From positions 13,471,344 to 13,535,343 of the forward strand of contig JABAKD010000019.1 in the NCBI GenBank assembly GCA_012845835.1: DNA of 64,000 bases, given 5' to 3'. The notes beneath the pieces were generated by a model. The model made no database searches, was not told where the DNA came from, and saw only the letters and a program-made list of their open reading frames with translations. Made by a program: the position numbers and the translations under genes. This document shows, piece by piece, positions 30,305-41,432 of this stretch; positions within the stretch are counted from its first letter, which is position 1; every line of letters begins with the position of its first letter. The DNA is from Undaria pinnatifida. Lineage: Eukaryota > Sar > Phaeophyceae > Laminariales > Alariaceae.

Positions 30305-30702
30305 AACAGCAGAGTTTTCAGAAAAATGGGAACGGAGCCTAAAATGAGAACGGACGGTTTTTTTTAGAAAGCAAACCAATTGTGTAAAACTCAAAAAAAA
30401 AAAAATGACAGTCCTGTGGGGCTGTACAGCAGCCTTCGAATGAGCTGTCACTCAGGCTGGAAGTCCTCGGCATCGCCTCGGTAGCCAGCATCTAGAGAAA
30501 TCACCATAGAGCCAGCGTACATCGCTTTTTGCGCCCACCGGGAGGCATGAGATGGAGCACGACCGTCCTGACGAGCTCCTCTCACAGGGCTGGCCAAGGG
30601 GTTTCGCAGGATCATTTCGGTTCTCTGATACACCACATGGTTCTGGAGATAACGCTTGGTTCTCATTTTAGGCTCCGTTCCCATTTTTCTGAAAACTCTG
30701 TT
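30305..30702. mobile_element. 398-bp TIR element with AAAT target duplication
   Basis: The ends AACAGCAGAGTTTTCAGAAA and TTTCTGAAAACTCTGTT form an inverted repeat that continues inward for about 45 bp in total (to GAGAAC/GTTCTC), with one extra C on the left. AAAT flanks both sides. Copy 1 of the host repeat (28670-28687) preserves the empty site with a single AAAT. A minus frame inside the element (about 30448-30650) has protein-like composition (ILRNPLASPVRGARQDG, then YAGSMVISLDAGYRG, ending at a stop) and could be a captured gene fragment. The superfamily was not assigned. Confidence 0.75.
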
Positions 30703-30716
30703 AAATCCCAAATCAA

Positions 30717-30745
30717 CAGGACCCCCCCTACCGTAGCATGGGACG
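30717..30745. mobile_element. MITE-A end fragment
   Basis: ACCCCCCCTACCGTAGCATG matches the MITE-A right TIR. It starts exactly where the similarity between the two direct repeats ends. Confidence 0.5.
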
Positions 30746-31025
30746 CACCCACAACGCGGAGAGGCGTTTTTGTAGCAGACCCAAATAACGAGACGTGCGT
30801 GAGCTTTCAACAACGGCGTGGATGATCGAGCGACACCACGAACGTTATAACCAACAAGCTCGGCCGTACCCACGGGAGCTGGCCACAGCGACGAAACCCT
30901 CCGAACAAGTTTTCACCCTCTGGCGCTTTTCGTTGCCTGTTTGCCATAATCCAACCGGCGATAAAAAGCCAGGTGTTGCCGACCCTAATCACATTCTCTG
31001 AACCTGTGAGATTCGTCATCATCCC
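30746..31025. other. No gene recognised
   Basis: A minus frame of 71 codons (30807-31022) shows no motif. Confidence 0.3.
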
Positions 31026-31215
31026 CTAAAAGTATTCTCCAAGCAGGTCGTAGTCGATCTTGTACATCTTCGAGGAATATTCCAGCGCCGTTTCGATCAA
31101 CGATACACGAGGCGCCAGATGAAAAGTCGAGCGCGGAACAACGAGCGAAAAGAGGTGTGCATAAAACAAGCGTCGAACGCAGGAGAGTGACCAGCCAGCA
31201 AAGTCAGTATTGAGG
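31026..31215 (-). CDS. Possible terminal exon, unassigned
   Basis: The minus frame ends ...RVSLIETALEYSSKMYKIDY and DLLGEYF then a stop. Composition is protein-like, and an AG (CGTGCAAG) precedes it near 31219 as a possible acceptor. No homologue was recognised and no partner exon was found. Confidence 0.2.
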
Positions 31216-31259
31216 ATACTTGCACGACTACGGGTACAATGAGGCAGCAGGTAGTTCAC

Positions 31260-32669
31260 CGTAGCCTATCGACTGCGCTGACGTATCCATGTATCTGTAT
31301 TCAGCTGCTAGTCAGTACGTAGTTGAGACCTGGATACCGCACTGTTAGCCGGCTGTACCGGGTTGGCACGACAGCAATATGGGGTCGCCGCGTTAAGTTT
31401 GTCCGACAGTCACTTGGAACTGATGAATATATGCCCAAATATTTGAGCTGTGTTCTTGATTTTGTAGAACGGAGTAATAGTGTACATATTAGTCTATGCT
31501 TGGGAAATGTTTTGTAAGATCTACGCGGGAGAAACGGGTTTAGCGCATGATCGTTGTCGGTTACACACCAGTCCACGCCTCAAGCACGTCCGTCAAAACA
31601 GTTGTTTGCCCGTGTATTGCAAGGTTTGCGTTGTATATAGTGTGTTGGTTGTAGAATGATTGATCATCCGCCAAAAACAAAGCATGCAACGGTTGATGTT
31701 GTTTCGACACTGCAAGCAATCATCAGACTAAATGCTTTGATGAGACAACTCCATTGATTCCACTTTGTATTTATGCTTATACGTAGTTCAGACCAACACA
31801 TTTTGACCAAGTAACAAGCGTCAGAACGTTCTAAACAATGGTTGGAATAGGTTGACGGCACCTGCAGTAAGAGGCAAGAACGCCTACATAAAATCCAAGG
31901 TATCGAGTAATCCTATGATATTGTTGAACGAGAAGTCGACGCATTCTTCGTCCCTTCCATTGCAGGGTCGTATTTAGGATACCTACCTTGCTATCGGTGC
32001 AACGGATTACCCCCTAGTCCATTAATAGTAGCCTGTCGAATGCGCTGTTGCTAACATATCATAGGTAGTCATCAGGTATACGTGCCCCGCGCCTGGTAGG
32101 ACACATCTGGATGACGTGCTGTAATGCACGACGGGTACACACGAGTGCGTACAAAGACGTGTGGACATTATCGGATCGTTTCGTAGGTATTTCTACTTTT
32201 GTACACAGCATCACAACGTGCCTCAGGAATACCAGGGCAAGGGATGATTTGTACGTGCCTATCGTATATCAAGGACACAGCCGTACCTCGTAGGCTCGTG
32301 TGAATCTAGAATATCCTATACTCCCGCGGCACAAGTGCGATGTTTGATCAGCAACAACGAATACCTGGCCCAGCAGCTGCTGGCCAGCCACTAGCAACAA
32401 CATACTTTCCGTTCGCGTGTTCCACCAGTCTGCCGCCACTGTCCCGTGCCGTATCTATAAACTGAATATTGCCACTGACTCAAGCAACCAAACACTGTCA
32501 TGTTTCTGCCATCAATATCAATTCTTTGACAGCACAATATTTACCAAAACAACCTCGCAATATGAAGCAAAACGCCCACGCAATTCTCTCTCGCACCAAC
32601 AAAAGACATGTTGATCTCCTATGTTCGGTGTCCGAACTCTGTTGACCGTTTCCTCTGTACACCTAGGCG
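31260..32669. other. No gene recognised
   Basis: Only frames under 100 codons. A near-perfect palindrome GGCCCAGCAGCTGCTGGCC lies at 32369-32387. Confidence 0.4.
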
Positions 32670-33128
32670 ATGGAGTGGTTGATCGGGTTGCAATTTCGAT
32701 TTTTCACAGCCAGATTTATGTTGAGGTGCGTGGAGTTCCTTAAGTGGGGGACTAAAACGATGTGGGGGGTGTATCCCTACCGAGTCATGCGGTGCATGCC
32801 TAAGCACGGGATGCACAGGTGGGGGACACAAAGGGGTTATTGTGGCGAATCGGAGAAGGGTGCAGCGACACGCGTATTTCACCAAATGTTTCCATCCTAC
32901 TCTCAAGTCCAAGCAATTTTCCCCCGAGAACGCGTGTCGAGCTCTAAAACTGCAAAGGAGCTGGCTACATCATCCACCACCTCACTCGGAGTGAACTATA
33001 GAAACTGCCAAACACCGAACAATCCCACGGGGGAGGAGGGCAAAGGATACAGCGAAGAATACCGTAGAGCGCAAACCAATATGCCACGGACAATATTGGG
33101 CATTTACTGGCCATTATTAATACCGTAG
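32670..33128 (+). other. 152-codon open frame, unassigned
   Basis: The frame starts MEWLIGLQFRFFTARFMLRC, with no domain recognised and an unusual composition (many Met, Trp, Cys). A minus frame of 97 codons overlaps it. Most likely a chance frame. Confidence 0.12.
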
Positions 33129-33419
33129 AGTTGTGTACAACGCTCGTACGTCATGGGTATAATGAATAAGGTATAGCTATCTGCGTCAATCAGAGATGTT
33201 TTTGGACCTAAAGTTGCTACCGCTGTCGTGGTACGCCTCACGGGGAGGGGGGGGGCTGGCAGGTGGTGGTGTCCAGAGATTGTTCAGGAGGACACAGCGG
33301 GATACTCGATTCTAAAGCGCCACAGAACAGACCAGTGTGGCCGTTCCTATCTTCGTGTCGGTAATCGTTTTTTTCAATACACTTCTACGTTCCAGCTTCT
33401 GGACAAGCCGTGGTCACAT
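33129..33419. other. No gene seen
   Basis: A plus frame of 139 codons (33228-33647) runs through here into the SINE-like element and has no domain. Confidence 0.35.
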
Positions 33420-33665
33420 ATGTCGTCCCTCGTGCCCCCCGGTTGTTGCCTTCAACGTTCATCGCGCATAACGTTCAGCAATCCCACTGCTCGTCGAGTT
33501 TCCATCCAGGGTTGCCAACCCACGCTCTCGCGCTTTCCGCAAGGCAATTTGCGCGCAAGAAAAAGTCCCCACGAATTTATTCGAGTATGCACTCGGGCGG
33601 ATTCGAGCTCACGAAACGGACCTACACCAGGCTCGAGGATAACCTGATACGCCACCGGGGCGACC
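33420..33665 (-). mobile_element. tRNA-derived SINE candidate
   Basis: On the minus strand TGGCGTATCAGG (33643-33654) fits a pol III A box. GAGCTCGAATCC (33599-33610) fits a B box about 45 nt downstream, the normal spacing for a tRNA-type promoter. About 180 bp of unrelated body follows toward 33420. No tail or flanking duplication was identified. Confidence 0.35.
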
Positions 33666-34084
33666 GGTAGTCATATATCCGATTCGGTGTCCTGTTTGTT
33701 TTAGAGTCGGCGTCAACTTCATATAAGGTGTAGTGCAGGCACCGAAAGACGTGGCAAGCCAGTTTGAATGCTATCTGCCAGCCCTTCCGTTTTGAACAGC
33801 AACGCAAAATTCTACACCGATTCCATCTAGTTGGTCCCCCAAGACGTTGGGTGGGATTTTTGCCCAAGATTTTCGGTTTGTTCTGATCCTAAATTGGATT
33901 CCCCACAGCACTCACTTTGTACAGGAGCTCCATCACGTGGTCAGACACGAACGTGTCCATGTGTTGGTCTGCCTTAGTGCCCTATCCATAAGAAGGCGAC
34001 GGTGAGAGGTTAACGGTGAAGACGGCGGACATATCAGGTTAATGCGCATGACCTATCTATGTAGTCCGCGGTAGAGAGAATCTT
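33666..34084. other. No gene seen
   Basis: Anonymous sequence. Confidence 0.4.
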
Positions 34085-34372
34085 GAGTCATCCCACGGTA
34101 TCACAGGGGTTGCACTTTTGTGGCCCAGCCATTCTGACTAGTGGTTGAACTGGCTGAGCTGCTTCAGCTCCTCAAGCGAGGAAACACCGATTTCACTGAC
34201 ACATTTTATCAACATTACTATCGTTTAAAAGACTAGCGCATGTAGCAGTGTTGATGGTGTCGCGCGACCGAAATGTCATCAAAGCTTTACACTTCGGGTG
34301 AGATAACGAGCTCATCACGTTAGGAGATCATAAACGTCTTAGAATATGCTGTACCCCTGCAGCGGTGTGACT
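34085..34372. mobile_element. MITE-C, full-length copy
   Basis: The left end is GAGTCATCCCACGGTATCAC with a small insertion inside the TIR. The right end is GTACCCCTGCAGCGGTGTGA. The left inner palindrome CAGCTCCTCAAGCGAGGAA is intact. Confidence 0.65.
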
Positions 34373-34589
34373 ACCCTGACATGCCTTGATTGTTATGGTC
34401 TGGATCGTATGTAGGTCATGTCACCGAGTGGGAAATGCTTTACCTGTGCATGACTCAGCACGTGTTTTCTGGATGGATCCATACTCAACAAATTCTGCCC
34501 AGCATACTGTTTCTGATGTCCAGATACAAGAAATATCTACTCATGTACATATATATATTTGTAGATCCATATCATATGTAGATGATCTT
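34373..34589. other. No gene seen
   Basis: Short overlapping frames of 63-86 codons only. Confidence 0.35.
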
Positions 34590-35108
34590 CAAGTTTTAAC
34601 GACCCCTCGCCCCCCCTTCCCCGCCGCCCCCACCATCGCCTACTAGCGTTACGGGCGCAGTAAGCTTCCATTCAATTGCTGACATATCCCCCCTTAATCC
34701 GTCCCCCTCCTCACGCGGGTGCTCCGTCCGGTAACGGATGAACGGATGCGTGGTCAATGGTCAAATGACTAAGACAAGCACAAAACAAGTACGCGCCCCC
34801 CTCCCCCCCGCCTTCCTCTCACCGATCATACGACCGCAGGATATACATAAAATACTGGTTAAATCCAAAGCTGTCCGAGTTCGTCCCTATCACAACCATG
34901 TTGTATGATTTCCGTGCACATACTGCTATACATCCCCCTGTTGACCCTGGTAAAATATAGTTCGAAGGGGAGTCGATGATCCAGTTTGAAACATGAGGAC
35001 ACACACATTCAGCAATAAGCGCGATCGTAGTATCACACAGAGCTCTGTATTAACAAGTGTTTCGACGTAATATTTGATCTCGCAGCTGGGGTGTGTTCTT
35101 TTTAAATG
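34590..35108 (-). mobile_element. Family-D partial copy
   Basis: A C-rich block (34600-34625, 34797-34810) with CCCCACCATCGCCTA is followed by the D arm on the minus strand: CCCTGTTGACCCTGGTA, AGGGGAGTCGATGATCC, ATGAGGACACACAC, GCGCGATCGTAGTATCACAC and CTCGCAGCTGGGGTG. There is only one arm. Confidence 0.6.
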
Positions 35109-35951
35109 GAAAATCTCGGTTCATCATGGTCTTTCTGGTGTAAGCAACTGTTTAATACGTGGGGTCGAGAATTTTAGGCCAAGATTTGCGTGATAAGAGG
35201 ACATGCATTAAGCGTGAACCTGTATCGCACCAGGGAATATTCGAACATGGAGCGATACTATTGATTTTTCTACGACGGGGTTTGATCATCGTCACTGAGC
35301 TAGCATGCCATTCGACAGCTAAAGCAATACGAACGGTCGATTGCACCCTCGAAAGACACATCGATCAATGAAGCCCCGTGCAACGTCGAGGAATATTCCT
35401 ATTCAAATGTTTTTTTCAGCAGTACCGTTCACCAGTGCTGATGGCACGCTATAGCGAATGTTAGATCGCCAGGAACAGGTGGAATTAACCGGCAGGGGCA
35501 GTGGGCAGAAAAATGCCGGTTGCCGCCGTAGTGTTGGTATTTAGGGTGACGCTTACCGGGACTATATAGGGGCCTCTATGGTGTGGTCGTTTCGTTTTTC
35601 CACTCGACAAACCGCCCGAGGGAAATCACTTTTTCGCGCAACTTGGTATAGCAAAGATGACGATGAAGATACAAACCAACGCTCACGTGTTATGGTGTTG
35701 TGTCGCCGATAGTGCTTTCAGGGTTGGGCCTTGCACTTCACTCTCAATTGGACATTCGAGTACTATTCAGCGAAGCAAAACAAGACGTCCCACGCTAGCG
35801 CCTGCTGCGAAGTCCATAATCGCCGAGAAGTCTCGTAGCCGCTCTTGCGAAAGGCTTTCGGCCAGAGGGGGAGAAGTTGCTAGAAATGACTAGTGCAATG
35901 GTCTTTGGCGAGAGACTCAACAATGTGCAACATCGACTTCAACCACCTTAC
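35109..35951. other. No complete gene; possible 3' exon of the 35952 candidate
   Basis: On the minus strand TTTCTAG at about 35881-35887 could be an acceptor. The in-frame continuation reads QLLPLWPKAFRKSGYETSRR and reaches a stop near 35764. The rest is anonymous, with a 70-codon plus frame at 35159-35371. Confidence 0.2.
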
Positions 35952-36227
35952 CTCATCAGCGACAACGTCTTCATGGTGTGCGCCGAACCTCTCCTTCAAA
36001 AAAACGCGAATCTCCTCGCGACGCGCCTCGGTCACTCCCGTTCTCCATCCCGGCGCCTTAAGGCCTTCATGGTGATCAACTCCCATAGTATCCAGCTGAA
36101 CCCCGTTGTCCTTAGGCGGGTCAGACACGGAGCAGGGCGGGACTGTAGCGCGTGAATAATGGACACCCATGGTTTCGAGCAGACCGCGATCTAGATCATT
36201 CAAGATTCTCCTTTGAATGCGGCCACA
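35952..36227 (-). CDS. Internal exon candidate, 92 codons
   Basis: The minus strand is bounded by CCAG (acceptor side) and GAG before GTAAGG (consensus donor). The length is exactly 276 nt, so both boundaries are phase 0. The frame begins CGRIQRRILNDLDRGLLETM, contains LKAPGWRTGVTEARREEIR and ends FGAHHEDVVADE. Composition is protein-like with a charged helical second half. MGVHY and MGVDHH occur about 29 residues apart, a possible internal repeat. The function is unknown. Confidence 0.4.
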
Positions 36228-37147
36228 CTGGACGGGTCAAGAACCACCAATAAATAGAGCATCGTCGCAATGGTGCGCACGTGGGGCAGATCTCTATGGT
36301 CGATCGTCTAAAAGTGTGTCCTCAAAGGTTGTTTTCCCCGCGGCGAGCTGACGGCCGGCTGCGGCTCCGCGCGGACCCGTCATGGCCGGAGATGTGAAAG
36401 GCAAACAGGCAAAAAAAGGCACTACGTACTGCCAAGGGTTCAGGAAAATAAGCACACAAAAAGGTAAAAAAGAAGGGTGAGCCAAAAATGGGGAGTTTAG
36501 AATGTAACGAATGGAACTAACGACCAGAATAGTTTGGCGAAGTCAAACGCTATATAATCTGGCATGAAAGCCTTACCAAAAGTGAAATGCATCAGAGAGT
36601 GTCGTTATGAAAGGCGCATTGATACGACACCATCACAGAACATCCCATGCACGGCGAGTCACGGGCGTGCGTTTACACAGTAGTTCTACTGCCACCACTA
36701 CCGCCACACCCACAGCTACTGCTGCTTCAATAAGCGGTTATCAAAACCAAGCTGCTGCTCACTGCTGCGCCAGTCTACCCCTTGGCGACAAGAAAGGTCG
36801 GTATTAGGCAGTGATGATGACCATCGTGGTTTGAACCGCCCAATGCTTCGGTGCTAGGGTATCCCAATCGCACAACTACTATGTAGTCTACTACTACTGG
36901 TGCCAGATGCCCCATGCCCCATCGCCGAGCAACACGGTTCCGATGAAACCCTCGAAAACTGCCATGGTTATGAGCTAATTATAATGCATCTCAAATAAAC
37001 AACTGCTGTGCCAGAATTCCGACGCCCCACCGTCGCGAAGCGCAGTATCACTAATGGGACCCAAACTCCGTCATAGATAGTTAGATGGGAGTACAAAATA
37101 CTTTTTCAACTACTGTACGTCAGCGTATCTCAACATAGCAAGAACGG
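36228..37147. other. No gene recognised
   Basis: A minus frame of 63 codons (36294-36485) includes PRGAAAGRQLAAGKTTFEDT, which could be coding but has no splice support. CCACCACTACCGCCACACCC-type low complexity occurs near 36690. Confidence 0.3.
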
Positions 37148-37345
37148 TGCCAGATATGACACCCTGTTGACCCAGATAGCTACATTCTAGTTGCAAGGGG
37201 AGTCCCCGACCTATATCCTTAATGAGGACACACAACCCGTGATACGCGCAATCGGAGTATCACACACAGCTTGCAAATATGAGTTTCGACGAAATTTTCG
37301 ATCTCATACTCGTAACTAGCTGGAGTATATAATTATTTTTATAAT
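37148..37345 (-). mobile_element. Family-D single terminus
   Basis: The stretch holds only the outer 200 bp of the D arm: CACCCTGTTGACCC, CCTTAATGAGGACACACAAC, ATCGGAGTATCACACACAGC and CTAGCTGGAGTATATAATTA. On both sides lies a diverged copy of CAGYGTATCTCAAC (37117 and 37357). Confidence 0.65.
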
Positions 37346-37984
37346 ATGATTTATCTGCCAGTGTATCTCAACTAAAGAACTTCGCAGCACGGTGCTAACG
37401 ACCACGACAACTGCCACGGTTTGGCGCCGGTGTACCCCAACAAGGCTAATACTGCTGCTCCAGATAACCTATGTCCCATTTTTTGTTTTTTGCAAAGACA
37501 CGATGTACGTGAAAGTTTAACAACGGCAGGATCGGCAGCTACGACAGTTCGACAACAGCAAGCAACGCTTCCAGTACAAAAATGGGCATACAACCATGTT
37601 TCTATTTTGATTCAAGTCGGTGCATACAGGACAAGTAAACATGTATTTTCACCACAAGTGACACAACAACCCTGACCACCATCCACCCCGAAAACCACCC
37701 GGCTGTGCATATGCTACGGCAGTGTATGGAAGTACAACATGAAACAGATGTGTTAGCATTTGCTCACACGTCACCACCTAGCGTACACAGGTACCCTACT
37801 ACTACTACTACTGTAATAGGGCAGAGCAAACCTATACGTTACTACTATCTAACAAAGCATCACATAATGAGCGGTTATTAGTAATCAAAGTGTTCAGATG
37901 ATGGTTGGTATATTAATTCGTGATACATGGCAGGTGACACGATACAATGTCATATTGTATTAAGTTCTGGTTTATGAAATATCC
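37346..37984. other. No gene recognised
   Basis: Short frames, with a TACTACTACTACTAC run near 37797. Confidence 0.4.
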
Positions 37985-38085
37985 TAGAGACGGGCGATTG
38001 ATGTAGTACGCAGCTTGCAAAGGTGAGTAACGACTCTAAGGCCATCGAACTCGCAGCTGGCGTCGATATTAAATATATATTTTAA
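37985..38085 (-). mobile_element. Family-D end fragment
   Basis: GCAGCTTGCAAAGGTGAGTA and CGAACTCGCAGCTGGCGTCG match the D terminus. Confidence 0.45.
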
Positions 38086-38199
38086 TTAGACGGGGGGGGG
38101 GACATATGTAAAAGAGTATGAATACAATGTGCACACCGAGGCTCGGACACAAGGAAAAAAAAGCAAAGGAACAAACTTGAAAAAAAAAAGTTGAAGGGC

Positions 38200-38414
38200 A
38201 TGTTCGGTACGGTGCATGAATGCTCGGTACCGGTTTCGATGCTGTACAGAACTTACCGATGTGTCTGGTACCGGTATTGATGTCGTACCGAACTTACTGA
38301 AGTGTCCGGTACTGGATTTGGAGGTATGCCGGACTTACCGAAGAGTCCGGTAGCGTTATTCACGTAGTACCGAACTTACAGAAGTGTCCGGTACAGGTAT
38401 GGATGTGGTACCGG
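38200..38414 (+). repeat. 41-bp minisatellite, block 2a
   Basis: About five units of the same repeat as 25165-25655, for example GTACCGAACTTACTGAAGTG at 38286. The array is split from block 2b by the MITE-B at 38415-38672. Confidence 0.85.
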
Positions 38415-38672
38415 ACGCATGTTACGATGGAGGTGGCATTTTTTACTTTACCTTTAACCATATTTGTTTTTCTAAATGGCGGGGCTCCTTACCCCAAATA
38501 AGTTAGAAATAGACCACTGTTTTTGCAACATTCTTGTTAGGTGCTTAGGCCATGGGATTTTTCATCCGGCGGTGATTGGTTTTCCCTCCAAATCAGCTTT
38601 TGGGAGAGGTCTTAACCTCCCACATTCTGGAACATCAGAAAAAAAGCGGTGCACCTCTATCGTAGCACGCGT
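38415..38672. mobile_element. MITE-B inserted in a minisatellite
   Basis: The ends ACGCATGTTACGATGGAGGT and ACCTCTATCGTAGCACGCGT form the TIR. The interior matches 10014-10293 over long blocks (GCGGGGCTCCTTACCCCAAA, GGAGAGGTCTTAACCTCCCA). The minisatellite continues on both sides, so the insertion is younger than the array. Confidence 0.85.
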
Positions 38673-38857
38673 CACCGGACTTACCGAAGTGCACGGTACC
38701 CGTAATGATGTCGTACCGGTACCGGTATCGGCACCGGCACCGTCACACACGCTTGGGCACATACACCGGCAGTACCGGTGATGTATGTACCGGTACCGGT
38801 ACCGCCACACACGTGCACTTAGGTACATGAACCACCGGCAACTCATACACGTGCCCT
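38673..38857 (+). repeat. 41-bp minisatellite, block 2b
   Basis: One recognisable unit (CACCGGACTTACCGAAGTGC) is followed by GGTACCGGTACCG-rich degenerate sequence. Confidence 0.7.
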
Positions 38858-39154
38858 GTGCACGAGTGGTACACAGAAGCAGGCAAAATCACCGTCACGG
38901 TGTTATTTTCCGCGTCCACGTCGATGATTTTTGGCACCGGCGCTGGCATGGGAGCTCGCGAAGATATTGTAGATTACCCGTCACTTGAAGTGGTGGCATC
39001 ACTGACGGTGGCCGGCTCATCCTTCGACCTTGCGACATTGGTCATGCGTGCTCAGTGTCTTGGTTTGTCGAGCTTTCCGCTTGAAGATGGTGGTGGACCG
39101 GTGTATTTGTGCGTGGCTTGGGACCCTGCCTGGAGCCAAAGCTCCAACGGATAA
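38858..39154 (+). other. 98-codon open frame, unassigned
   Basis: The frame reads EWYTEAGKITVTVLFSASTS onward with an Ala/Gly/Ser-rich, mildly hydrophobic make-up and ends at a stop before minisatellite block 3. Its first codons overlap block 2. No family was recognised. Confidence 0.2.
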
Positions 39155-39164
39155 AGTCAAAATG

Positions 39165-39560
39165 TGGCGTTGTCGGATTGATATCGTACCAAACGTAGCT
39201 AAAAGTCCGATACCGGGTTGATGTTGTGCCGATCCTACCCAAGTGTTCGGTACCGACCTCAATGCTGTACCGATACCGGTACAAGCTTCGGTACATGCGT
39301 GCATATCCGGGACTGCCGATACCGGTATTGATATCGTCCCGAACATACCGAAGTGTCCGGTGCCGGTATTGATGCCGTACCGAACTTTTCGAAGCTTCCG
39401 GTACCGGTATTGATGCTGTACCGAACTTACCGAAACGTCAGGTACACACATTCACGTGGTACCGAACTTACCGAAGTGCCCGGTACCAGTAATACCGGCG
39501 GAATATACCGCCGGTATGTTCTGTAAGTATTCGGTACGTATCGTACCGAACATGCCCTAG
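39165..39560 (+). repeat. 41-bp minisatellite, block 3
   Basis: About eight units. The order of variant words (GTACCAAACGTA, then GATACCGGGTTGATGTTGTG, then the TGCATA spacer) follows block 1 unit by unit. Blocks 1 and 3 are therefore copies of one array rather than independent expansions. Confidence 0.85.
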
Positions 39561-40807
39561 AATGATTTGACCAAGGTTCATACTCCCGCCAATTCGATTA
39601 ACAATCCTTCGGGGCTAGCCCTCAAGCCACGTCTCTTGTACGGTTACGAATGTGTGTCAAATGTTTTCATTATTTTCCTGCGACTATACACTTGACTTTT
39701 CGCAACAGAAACCTTACGAAACACGAATTTTCAGCAGCTGGACACCGCGACACGAAGCGAGAACGGCCAAAACTGACCCCGGCAGGATCGGGAGAGCCGA
39801 GCAAGATGATGGGCGTCCAGAAAATAGAGCGCCGAGAGGTGGACCTAGCTCGAGTTATCTCGAAGACAACTCAGATCCTGGGCTACCTCGGAGCCTTAGG
39901 CTGCTCTCGTGCAACCTCGGGATAATCCTCCTGTATTTACATCATCAGTCGATATGACAGGATGTGCATGCGTCTGTGTAGTATAGTTCCAACCAAGGAC
40001 ACATGAACCCCATCGTCGGGATAGTATCACTCCTCCCCCCGAAAAATGACCCAGGCCACGCCGTTTGTTCTGGCCAGGGATCACTCGTACATATGTATAG
40101 CACCTTCGTTCCTAGCCACCCGAAGCAGTTTTATCGCACACAAATACGTTTTGCAGATATACGTAACAAGAGCCCCAACCCGCCCCTCCCCCCATAAAAT
40201 GATGAAAGACCACCGCAAACCAATACGCATTCGAAAACACCACTCGGAAAGAACACGTCAACGAAGTCTAGAAATTCAACTAAAATACACTTTAACAACA
40301 ATCACCCGGACACAAAATTCTCAAGTAATAAGGTTGTTCACGCGCACTAAAACCACATATACGTTCGCATTCGAAACCCAGTCAAGGATGTAACGTATAT
40401 ACCCTGTGTTTTCAAACTGAGCCCCCTCCGCGTCAAAAACACCATATAGTTTTTTGCTCAACCCTAGTATGCGTTCAAGCTGCTCGTTGCCAACATTAAA
40501 GGTTTAGAGTCGAGAATGCAAAAACAAAACCAAGATAGACGGGGTATTTCCAGCAGCGCAATCTATCAGAGCATTGGCCCATCACACCGCCTCCTTCGAA
40601 TTGGTTTTGGGCATCAGCGAACTGAGTCTAACGCGTGCCCGAAGTGTGTTGGGTGGAGTGAGGAGCGGTAGTGAAAACCAATTGCGATGTTCACTAACCC
40701 GATCCTCGCCGTCGGTAAACTGAGCATTCTCCGGGCCGCGTCTCCTCTATATCAGATGTGTGAAGTATTTTAATTTGACATTTTGATGGAAGCGGTTGTG
40801 TTGACAT
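39561..40807 (+). other. Mostly empty; one possible exon
   Basis: Plus strand: ATTTTCAG (39727-39734) could be an acceptor for a frame reading SGEPSKMMGVQKIERREVDL and then ARVISKTTQILGYLGALGC, ending at a stop at 39925. There is no homologue and no partner exon. The remainder is anonymous, with a C-rich patch near 40175-40195. Confidence 0.25.
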
Positions 40808-41280
40808 ATACTACCTGATGTGATGTAGGGGAAAGAAACACTACTCAGCGATCATCCACTACATGCTACGGCACGCTTTCGTGAGCACCACTAACACGAG
40901 CATCAGACGTGGGCGCGGCAACTAAAAAAAAACACAAGGCGCATAATCGTACATTAGCAAAAAATTGAAGCAGAAATACAGGCAGATATGTTACAAATGC
41001 GGTAGACCACATTACCAGCCGATTACGTAAGATATTTCGTACCTACCGTCTGCACGATCGCCTCCCAATTTTTGCCAAACGAGGTAGCATATAGCTAACG
41101 AAGTAACGTGTTTGAGCGCGGGCATATCAACCGTTCCTTTCAAAACAGCGCTGACAATTTGCACTTCTCCTCGTGTTCAATTGTGGTGACATTGCATGAC
41201 CACAACATCTCGCCTGCTTTGTTTGCAAAATGTTTCTCTATCTTTAAATTGGCGACCTCAGAGCCCCACATCGACATGGT
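40808..41280 (+). pseudogene. Family-H dispersed repeat, copy 2
   Basis: Homologous to 23652-24145 throughout. The plus frame keeps ERGHINRSFQN and CSIVVTLHDHNISPALF. The two copies differ by indels elsewhere, so neither is clearly intact. Confidence 0.4.
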
Positions 41281-41432
41281 AAAACATTTTGGAAACTACA
41301 TGGTTGCACCTGTCGATTGAATTGGAATGTTCAATCTTGCGATCCATATAAAATACCACCCCACGAAGATAAAACATGTTGTATACCAAAGTTCTACATG
41401 ATTGTTCCAAACATTTTTCTTGTATTAATGGT

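Noticed and set aside
32670..33128. 152-codon protein gene
   Set aside because: Composition is odd for a protein, an opposing frame overlaps it, and there is no motif or splice support.
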